Assembly (NCBI GenBank): GCA_028289305.1
Contig: JANQQO010000206.1
Span: 1-12,091, forward strand
Source of the DNA: Rickettsiales bacterium
GTDB taxonomy: Bacteria; Pseudomonadota; Alphaproteobacteria; Rickettsiales; JANQQO01
DNA length: 12,091 nt
Reading direction: 5' to 3'
Part shown: positions 1 through 5,681 of the stretch, piece after piece
Layout of the letters: each line of letters opens with the position of its first letter
How positions within the stretch are numbered: position 1 is the stretch's first letter
The notes under the pieces: model-generated
What the model was told of the DNA's origin: nothing
Seen by the model: the letters and a program-made list of their open reading frames with translations, nothing else
The model's database searches: none
Made by a program: the position numbers and the translations under genes

Positions 1-635
1 CGGTCAAACGGCGCCTCACCTGAAATCAACAGCCGCTCAAACGCCGCAATCGCCTTCGATACATTGCGCATATTCACGTAATTATTGCGCGATGTTCCCG
101 GATCCACCTCTTCCTCGCCCGAAAAAGCCGCCTCAAACAAGGGCTGGTATTCTTTGATGTGTGATAGTTTCTCCTCTATCTCTTGCTGCTCCAGGCTCAT
201 CCCCTCTTCCGCCCGCGTCGCAAGATAAACCTGCACCTCCAAATTAGATGCACGCTTATCCCACAATATGCCATCCTTATCCCAAGCCAGATTCAACACC
301 GTCATCGTCCGCCGCGCCACAGTGTTATGCCCCTTGCCCCGCGCACCGGGCAGTGCATCCATCCAGTAAAACGCTGGGTTATGACAGGTCGCGCAGGAAA
401 GTGCATCGGTGTCAGAAAGTCGCGGATCAAAAAACAGCTTCCACCCCAGCGTGTATTTTTTTTCATTAAAGGGATTATAGTCCGGATGTGGAATCGCGCC
501 GATACTCGGACGCAGATAAAGATTTTTTAAGGAAAGCAGCTCACGATCAACCCGAATAAAGTAATTGCCTAACAGCGTAACCGCCAACCCGGCCACCGCC
601 GCAATCATCAATGCATACTGGGAAAACCATCGCAT
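1..635 (-). CDS. Di-heme cytochrome c peroxidase / MauG family protein, 3' end outside window
   Basis: About 211 N-terminal residues are visible; the frame stays open to the window edge. Residues 8-27 form a hydrophobic, uncleaved-looking membrane anchor, so the enzyme should sit in the inner membrane facing the periplasm. The family signature begins near residue 63 (LGWKLFFDPRLS), followed by a heme c site CATCH (Cys81, Cys84, His85) and, at 124-133, LWDKRASNLE, matching the LFWDGRA-type motif. The second heme site expected in this family would lie outside the window. Family members reduce hydrogen peroxide with electrons from c-type cytochromes, or, like MauG, oxidise protein side chains; the visible half cannot separate these. 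The ATG is chosen because GGGGAGG lies 7-8 nt upstream. The gene starts 23 nt after the pilin-like gene and probably shares its transcript. Confidence 0.9.
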   Translation of the reverse strand, partial: MRWFSQYALMIAAVAGLAVTLLGNYFIRVDRELLSLKNLYLRPSIGAIPHPDYNPFNEKKYTLGWKLFFDPRLSDTDALSCATCHNPAFYWMDALPGARGKGHNTVARRTMTVLNLAWDKDGILWDKRASNLEVQVYLATRAEEGMSLEQQEIEEKLSHIKEYQPLFEAAFSGEEEVDPGTSRNNYVNMRNVSKAIAAFERLLISGEAPFD

Positions 636-658
636 CAGCCGCACCTCCCCGTCAGCCT

Positions 659-2410
659 TCACTGCTCGGAGTTACCGGTATTCCCACCGCCGCCAACCGA
701 GGTGCCACTACCGCCACCACTACCGCCACCATTACTACCACCACTATTGCTACTGGAGCCTTCACCGCCGCTACCACCTGCACCACTACCAATATCTTGT
801 ACGCCACCCCCACAATAGTGCCCATGTTCATTACTCATTGGGGTTGTCCCCGGCGGACAAGGATTCGTCATTGGAGCTCCACCATAATAATCCCCCATCG
901 TCGGCGCTTCCGGACCCTGCTGAGTAAACTCATTTGGCTCCTCCTCCTCCTCAATTGGCTGCTCTAAAGAATCTGGATCCGGCGCGATAAAACCACCACT
1001 CGAAGACGACCACGGCATATCATCCGGCTGAATATTCTCAATAATCACCTGCTGTGGCGGTTCTTGGACTGGACATGGTGGAGGAGTGACACCATCCGGA
1101 CAGAGCTGCTGATCAGCTCCAGAGCCACTACCGCTTCCCGAACCACTACCCGAGCCACTTCCACTACCGCTGCCACTACCCGAGCCAGCACCACTGCCAG
1201 AACCTGAGCCTGAACCACTTCCTGAACCAGAACCACTACCCGAGCCTGAACCGCTACCAGATCCACTACCCGAGCCCGAACCGCTACCAGATCCACTTCC
1301 AGAACCCGAGCCTGAACCGCTACCAGAGCCACTACCGCTACCAGATCCCGATCCACTACCCGAACCGCTACCAGATCCACTTCCAGAACCCGAGCCTGAA
1401 CCAGAACCACTACCGCTACCAGAGCCACTACCGCTACCAGAACCACTACCAGATCCGCTGCCCGAACCACTGCCAGAGCCTGAACCAGAGCCCGATCCGC
1501 TACCTGAACCACTTCCCGATCCGCTGCCCGAACCACTGCCAGAGCCTGAACCAGAACCACTACCCGAACCTGAGCCTGAGCCAGAACCACTTCCTGAACC
1601 CGAACCACTACCACTGCTAGCACCACTCGCACCAGAACTCTCGCCACCGGAACTATTCCGCGACACCACAAAATTCCCAATACCTTTGCGGTTTTCCGCC
1701 GTAGTATAGCGCAATTCTTCGCCCACTAAGATATCCGCCGTATCTTCTTCCCAGGTCACCACAAACCCACCGCGATCGCCTCTTCCATCGTCGGTTTTTT
1801 CATCAATATATTTCATATTACTTACCGGCATCGCGTTTTGATCCAAATTTTGCCCGCCAGCAAACTGCCACACGCCATAGAACTCGACCGTATCATCCCA
1901 ATTCGGCGTCATACGATCCAAATAATGCCATCCCACATTAATCACGCGTGATTCCGGCCGTGTCTGCCCTACCACCCGGGCAGCACTACCCGCTGGGCGC
2001 GATAATTTCTGTTCCACCATGCCGGCCTGATACAGCTGCGGCCACATCACATCCTGCTCGGAAGGATTGCCTGTGCCTTCAATAATATTATTCCCGTTAC
2101 CTGGATTATTTGCTGGGCCGTTAAAATACAGATCGGGCCGCGTGATATCGCCCGGCAGTCCTTTATAACGCGCCTTAAATTGCTTCACCGCCCCGCGATA
2201 ATTCTCCACCTCCGTCAACAATGCCTGCGATTCCGAGGTGCTCTTCAAAGACTTACCAATCACCAATACCGCCACAATCACCGCCGCCAACACCAGCACC
2301 ACGGCCAGCTCCATCAGCGTCACACCCATGCTATCCACGCGCTTTTTATGCGAGGAGGCCGTGCTCTTACGCAAATTATCTACTTGTTTTTTTGTATGTT
2401 TTTTCGGCAT
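659..2410 (-). CDS. Prepilin-like protein with a giant Ser-Gly dipeptide tract
   Basis: 583 residues from the chosen ATG. A basic leader is followed by a type III prepilin cleavage site, G29|VTLMELAVVLVL, with Glu at mature position 5 and a hydrophobic helix to about residue 52. Residues 55-90 (ALLTEVENYRGAVKQFKARY, then GLPGD) match the pilin-like proteins of alphaproteobacteria. A globular part runs to about 258. Residues 266-431 are a Ser-Gly alternation of 83 units broken once by Ala. The C-terminus has two Cys pairs (CPDGVTPPPC at 437-446 and CPPG...YC), an acidic Pro/Glu stretch and a Gly/Ser tail. It is probably processed by a prepilin peptidase and assembled into or near a type IV pilus-like structure. 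A GTG at 2455 with GAGGTG close by could add 15 residues, but the likely -10 box would put transcription start almost on it, so I prefer the ATG at 2410, which has AGGGA 7 nt upstream. Confidence 0.85.
   Translation of the reverse strand: MPKKHTKKQVDNLRKSTASSHKKRVDSMGVTLMELAVVLVLAAVIVAVLVIGKSLKSTSESQALLTEVENYRGAVKQFKARYKGLPGDITRPDLYFNGPANNPGNGNNIIEGTGNPSEQDVMWPQLYQAGMVEQKLSRPAGSAARVVGQTRPESRVINVGWHYLDRMTPNWDDTVEFYGVWQFAGGQNLDQNAMPVSNMKYIDEKTDDGRGDRGGFVVTWEEDTADILVGEELRYTTAENRKGIGNFVVSRNSSGGESSGASGASSGSGSGSGSGSGSGSGSGSGSGSGSGSGSGSGSGSGSGSGSGSGSGSGSGSGSGSGSGSGSGSGSGSGSGSGSGSGSGSGSGSGSGSGSGSGSGSGSGSGSGSGSGSGSGSGSGSGSGSGSGSGSGSGSGSGSGSGSGSGSGAGSGSGSGSGSGSGSGSGSGSGSGADQQLCPDGVTPPPCPVQEPPQQVIIENIQPDDMPWSSSSGGFIAPDPDSLEQPIEEEEEPNEFTQQGPEAPTMGDYYGGAPMTNPCPPGTTPMSNEHGHYCGGGVQDIGSGAGGSGGEGSSSNSGGSNGGGSGGGSGTSVGGGGNTGNSEQ
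1118..1615 (-). repeat. In-frame Ser-Gly coding repeat (83 dipeptide units)
   Basis: A 498-nt tract encodes only alternating Ser and Gly, with a single Ser-to-Ala change (GCT at 1187-1189). Codons are mixed: AGT, AGC, TCT, TCG and TCA for Ser, and GGT, GGA and GGC for Gly. It is therefore not a simple 6-bp microsatellite. Longer perfect direct repeats lie inside it: 44 nt at 1275-1318 and 1359-1402 (84 nt apart), and 38 nt at 1452-1489 and 1518-1555 (66 nt apart). Both offsets are multiples of 6, so frame and Ser-Gly phase are kept. Confidence 0.95.
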
Positions 2411-2467
2411 TGCCGTATCCCTAAATCCTTTTTCAACCCCCACAACAAGAGGCACACTTCACCTCTT

Positions 2468-2508
2468 ATCATATTCATAGTAACATAAAAAGGTTAATAA
2501 ATAGTTAA
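2468..2508 (-). promoter_or_regulatory. CtrA box and promoter of the pilin-like gene
   Basis: A perfect TTAA-N7-TTAA palindrome occupies 2494-2508. On the minus strand it reads TTAACTATTTATTAACC and is followed 18 nt later by TATGAT (2473-2468) as a possible -10 box. The response regulator CtrA of alphaproteobacteria binds TTAA-N7-TTAA and often overlaps the -35 position of promoters it activates, including pilus and flagellar ones. Transcription would start near 2461, giving an untranslated leader of about 50 nt before the ATG at 2410. CtrA itself is not in this window. Confidence 0.65.
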
Positions 2509-2596
2509 AAAACCCCAAAAATTTTATTCAATTACCACGAATCTGCAGGCACCCAAACCAGCATAAAAACAAGGAAAACCTCTATATAACAGCCTA

Positions 2597-3922
2597 TTAA
2601 CCCGCAAGCGCTGCCTCCAGCGCTGGAACAAATTTTTCTACAATTTCAGCCACTTGTACATCTGTCATAATGAATGGTGGCGCGAACATCACATGCTCCC
2701 CGCGCTTCCCATCCACCGTACCGCCCATTGGGTAACACATCAACCCACGCTGCATCACCTCTCGCTTGATCGCCGCATTCAGCTTGCGCGCCGGGTCAAA
2801 AGGCGCCTTAGTTGCCTTATCTTCCACCAGTTCAATTCCTAAGAACAGCCCACGCCCACGTATGTCTCCCACATGCGCATGCCCTCCCAAGGCGTCTTCC
2901 AGCGCTTTACGCAGCGCTTCTCCTTGCAGCTTCACCTGCTCGAGCAAGCCACGCTCCTCAATCTGCTGCTGCACCGCCAGCGCTGCAGCACACGCCACTG
3001 CATGCCCAATATAGGTATGCCCATGTTGAAAGAATCCGCTACCCTTCTGCACCGCGTCAAATATCTGCCCTGATACAAACAGCGCACCAATTGGCTGATA
3101 CCCACCACCAAGACCCTTCGCCGAAGTGATCAAATCTGCCGCCACCCCATCCTGCTCACAGGCAAAAAGCGTGCCCGTACGCCCCATGCCACACATCACC
3201 TCATCCAAAATCAGCAACACATCATGCTGCTCGCAGATTTCTTTGATCCGTTTAAAATATCCTTTCACCGCCGGCACGCACCCCATCGTTGCCCCCACCA
3301 CCGGCTCAGCGATAAACGCTGCCACCTTCTCTGCACCAATCTTTTGAATCTCTTCTTCCAGCGCGTTCGCCGCACGCACGCCGTATTCCTCCTCGCTCTC
3401 ACCCTCTTCTTGATAGCGATAAGCATAGCACGGATCAATATGCGCCATTTCCACCAATAGCGGCTCAAACTGGGCTCGACGCCAGCGATTTCCTCCTGCC
3501 GCCAATGCCCCAAGCGTATTCCCATGATAGCTCTGCCAGCGTGCAATCACCGTGCTCTTTTCTGGCTTACCGATCTCTAGAAAATATTGCCGCGCCAGTT
3601 TAATAGCGCCTTCCACTGCCTCAGACCCCCCAGAAAAATAATAGACACGGTCAATCCCTTCCGGCGCCCGCTCCACCAAGAAATCCGCCAATGCTTCCAT
3701 CGGCTTTGTCGTAAAAAACGCCGAATGCGCAAAGGCAAGCTGGTCAATCTGCTCCTTCATCGCCTCACGCACCGCCGCATCATTATGCCCCAAGCACGAC
3801 ACGGCCGCACCACAGCACGCATCTAAATAGCGCTTACCCTCACTATCCACAATGTAACACCCATCCCCTTCCACAGCGATGGGATACTCCACCTGGGTAT
3901 GGCGGTGAAAAACATGATTCAT
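2597..3922 (-). CDS. Class III PLP-dependent aminotransferase
   Basis: 441 residues, the usual length of the family. Fold type I, class III features are clear: the phosphate-binding SGGSEAVEGAIKLAR (97-111), the cofactor-stacking aromatic in SYHG (131-134), LILDEVMCGMGRTG with Asp240 pairing with the pyridine nitrogen, and the Schiff-base Lys269 in SAKGLGGGYQPIGA. HGHTYIGHAVACAAALAV follows, as in omega-amino acid:pyruvate and related transaminases. The enzyme should transfer an amino group from an amine or omega-amino acid to a keto acid in the cytoplasm; the exact substrate cannot be read from sequence. GGAG lies about 10 nt before the ATG. No biotin, lysine or arginine pathway genes are nearby. 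The gene is followed by the CtrA-box promoter of the pilin-like gene with no clear terminator between. Confidence 0.92.
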   Translation of the reverse strand: MNHVFHRHTQVEYPIAVEGDGCYIVDSEGKRYLDACCGAAVSCLGHNDAAVREAMKEQIDQLAFAHSAFFTTKPMEALADFLVERAPEGIDRVYYFSGGSEAVEGAIKLARQYFLEIGKPEKSTVIARWQSYHGNTLGALAAGGNRWRRAQFEPLLVEMAHIDPCYAYRYQEEGESEEEYGVRAANALEEEIQKIGAEKVAAFIAEPVVGATMGCVPAVKGYFKRIKEICEQHDVLLILDEVMCGMGRTGTLFACEQDGVAADLITSAKGLGGGYQPIGALFVSGQIFDAVQKGSGFFQHGHTYIGHAVACAAALAVQQQIEERGLLEQVKLQGEALRKALEDALGGHAHVGDIRGRGLFLGIELVEDKATKAPFDPARKLNAAIKREVMQRGLMCYPMGGTVDGKRGEHVMFAPPFIMTDVQVAEIVEKFVPALEAALAG

Positions 3923-3989
3923 GAAAACACGCTCCGTTATTCTGTTATGAGTATTTACAGGTCATTAAACATGTTGTGGTGACATTATC

Positions 3990-4511
3990 TTAGTGATGAT
4001 CACGATAATGATCGGTATATGACTGCAATTCTCTTAGCAGTTCCTTACCTGCATCGCCACCATCGCCCTGAATATTATCCCGGTAAATCATTTTGAGCGC
4101 TTTAATATGCGCATCCATCATCCGCGCGCTCACCTCATCCAGGTTTTTCACAACACTTAAAAACGAAAATAGTGACTGCGCGAAACGCGTTGCTAATGGA
4201 TAGCCAAAAATACCAGAACTACTCTTAATATTCAGCGTCACATTCATCATTTTCCCTACATGCACCTTATAATCAGCGGGCTTTTTTAACGCCTTCTCAT
4301 ATATTTTCTCCAGCTCCAGAATATCCTCCGCCACTTCTTTGCTGAAATCTTCTTTACGCTCTTCAATAATCTCTTCTGCCTGCTGTACTTTTTCTGAAGA
4401 AAGCACTTTATTAATATCCAAATCACCCAGCTTCTCTTTTAAAGAGTAATCAGGCTTAATAATCTGCGTGCCGTCCGCACGCGTTTCTTGTATGTCAGGT
4501 TTCTTCGCCAT
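3990..4511 (-). CDS. Hpt-like protein without the phospho-accepting His
   Basis: 173 residues, highly charged and predicted mostly helical. Residues 1-80 look extended and then coiled. The core, LNIKSSSGIFGYPLATRF at 93-110, resembles the Hpt motif H-x-[IL]-[KR]-G-x-[GS]-G-x-F-G of alphaproteobacterial Hpt-like proteins, and the later MMDAHIKALKMIYRD (131-145) fits the same family's last helix. At the position three residues before the conserved Lys96, where Hpt domains carry the phosphorylated His, this protein has Leu93; Gly after the Lys is Ser97. It may bind the response regulator encoded just upstream without phosphotransfer. The assignment to an Hpt-like fold is inference from this motif. 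The start is the first ATG after AAGG about 11 nt upstream; the C-terminus is His-rich (DHYRDHH). Confidence 0.7.
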   Translation of the reverse strand: MAKKPDIQETRADGTQIIKPDYSLKEKLGDLDINKVLSSEKVQQAEEIIEERKEDFSKEVAEDILELEKIYEKALKKPADYKVHVGKMMNVTLNIKSSSGIFGYPLATRFAQSLFSFLSVVKNLDEVSARMMDAHIKALKMIYRDNIQGDGGDAGKELLRELQSYTDHYRDHH

Positions 4512-4545
4512 AAAAAGTAATAACCTTTTTTCTTAAAGCCCTACT

Positions 4546-4725
4546 AAGATAGTACCGTCACGCGGTGGAGAATGTGCCGAAAATGCCTATTTCTGCCTGT
4601 CCGCCGTAGCTCAAAGAGCGAAGGCGGAAGAACCGGAGCGGATCGTATATGAAATACTTGAGCACCGGAAGCGCAGGAAATAGGTATTTGCAGGCCATTA
4701 AACATCGTGTGACGGTACTATCTAG
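4546..4725. repeat. Long imperfect palindromic repeat (about 180 bp), MITE-like
   Basis: The ends AGATAGTACCGTCAC (4547-4561) and GTGACGGTACTATCT (4708-4722) are exact inverted copies. Similarity continues inward: AAATGCCTATTTC on the left is matched by an inverted AAATACCTATTTC on the right, then GCTCAA on both arms. A smaller hairpin, TCCGCC...GGCGGA, lies inside the left half. No transposase is encoded, and I cannot define a target-site duplication. The right end supplies the stop codon (TAG) of the response regulator gene. As RNA it would form a long stem between that gene and the Hpt-like gene and could limit read-through. Confidence 0.75.
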
Positions 4726-5233
4726 GCTTTCTACGTTCTACACCATCCGGCGGCTCACCCTCTTTGCGGCGCCGATCCGGACCTTTAAAATTCTCCGATA
4801 TAATAAACGGCCGCGGCGCTTCTATCACCGAAATAATGCGCTTGCGTAAATCTTCCACCGCAAAGGGCTTTGCTAAAAACTCCGTCACCCCCGCATCGCG
4901 TGCCTGCTGCACATCTTCTGCCTCTGCCCTGCCAGTGATCATAATCACGGGCACAAACGGATTCGGTGAATTATCATCCTCGCGCACATGCCGCATAAAC
5001 TCCATGCCATCCATTGGTTGCATCACCCAATCCAAAATGATGATATCCACCTGCTCTTCTTGCATCATCTCAATCGCCGTACTGCCATCATACGCGATCT
5101 TAATATTATGAAACCCAAACGTATGGAGAATATCTTTAATCAGCCCCACCAAGCGACGATCGTTATCCACGATCAATACGCAAAACTCTTCCAGCGCCAA
5201 ATCATTATTTTTTACGGTAATACGGCGCGGCAT
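4718..5233 (-). CDS. CheY-like response regulator (single receiver domain)
   Basis: 171 residues: one receiver domain (about 15-137) plus a short basic tail. The acidic pair is Asp23/Asp25 in LIVDND, the phospho-acceptor is Asp68 in DIIILDWVMQPMDG, the switch Thr is Thr100 in MITGRAE, and the invariant Lys is Lys122 in FLAKPF. There is no DNA-binding or enzymatic output domain. The tail, GPDRRRKEGEPPDGVERRK, is a type often seen in stand-alone alphaproteobacterial regulators. It probably receives phosphate from a histidine kinase encoded elsewhere and acts by protein contact. It starts 6 nt after bolA and is followed by the palindromic repeat and the Hpt-like gene. Its last codon and stop lie within the end of that repeat, so the C-terminus may have been changed by insertion. 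Confidence 0.93.
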   Translation of the reverse strand: MPRRITVKNNDLALEEFCVLIVDNDRRLVGLIKDILHTFGFHNIKIAYDGSTAIEMMQEEQVDIIILDWVMQPMDGMEFMRHVREDDNSPNPFVPVIMITGRAEAEDVQQARDAGVTEFLAKPFAVEDLRKRIISVIEAPRPFIISENFKGPDRRRKEGEPPDGVERRKPR

Positions 5234-5239
5234 TGCAGC

Positions 5240-5533
5240 TTAAGCCCCCGTATGCTGATCGTGATATTCTGCCGGCGTCCATAACCCATCAAATGCCAGC
5301 GCATGCAAACGCGCATCAAATTCCGCCTGCAGCGCTTTATATACCGCACGTTGTCGCTCTACCTTATTCATCCCAGAAAATGCCTGCGATACCATCGTTA
5401 CCCTAAAATGGCTTTCACCGCCCTCTGGCGCGCCCGCATGCCCCGCATGCTTGTGCGATTCATCCACCACATCCAACGATTCAGGCGCAAATTCCGCCTC
5501 AAGCGTTTGTGTAATACGTTCTAATGCGTGCAT
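5240..5533 (-). CDS. bolA: BolA family protein
   Basis: 97 residues, normal for the family. The central signature VVDESHKHAGHAGAPEGGESHFRV (22-45, first part VVDESHKHAGHAG) is the class II KH-like BolA core, containing the His residues that with a monothiol glutaredoxin can bind a [2Fe-2S] cluster. It continues with FSGMNKVERQRAVYKAL and ends HALAFDGLWTPAEY. BolA proteins act in iron-sulfur cluster trafficking and stress or envelope responses; which branch this one belongs to is not clear without a tree. It is the first gene of a likely three-gene transcript with the response regulator. The Shine-Dalgarno sequence is weak (TAGG close to the ATG). Confidence 0.95.
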   Translation of the reverse strand: MHALERITQTLEAEFAPESLDVVDESHKHAGHAGAPEGGESHFRVTMVSQAFSGMNKVERQRAVYKALQAEFDARLHALAFDGLWTPAEYHDQHTGA

Positions 5534-5620
5534 AGCCTATTGTGTGAAAGACTCACCCCCAACATAAACAGATTATTCATAAGCCAAGATAGCAGATTTT
5601 GCCTGCCCAACCAGCGGTTT

Positions 5621-5649
5621 ATCATAGCATTCTCTTTACAAATCAACAA
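5621..5649 (-). promoter_or_regulatory. Possible sigma70 promoter of bolA
   Basis: On the minus strand TTGTTG (5649-5644), a 17-nt spacer and TATGAT (5626-5621) fit a housekeeping promoter. The leader before bolA would be about 80 nt. It lies in the 148-nt divergent gap shared with the zeta-like gene, for which I see no convincing promoter. Confidence 0.45.
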
Positions 5650-5681
5650 TAATATACCCCCACTCGCAAGATATTTCTTGC

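Noticed and set aside
565..967. Plus-strand open frames opposite the pilin C-terminus (His/Tyr-rich and Thr-rich)
   Set aside because: They are antisense shadows of Gly/Ser codons, with no ribosome site and compositional bias only.
1118..1615. CRISPR-like or tandem DNA repeat array
   Set aside because: The repetition is at protein level with mixed codons; there are no regular spacers or repeat units.
1045..1680. A second minus-strand reading frame rich in Val, Ala, Leu and Arg across the repeat
   Set aside because: It is the frame-shifted reading of the Ser-Gly tract; the repeat keeps every frame free of stops, and this frame has no start site or recognisable fold.
2509..2596. Terminator for the aminotransferase gene
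   Set aside because: A GGGGTTTTTT run is present on the minus strand, but I could not find a convincing stem before it.
4649..4849. Short plus-strand frame starting MKYLSTGSAGNR
   Set aside because: It starts inside the palindromic repeat and runs into the antisense of the response regulator; no ribosome site.
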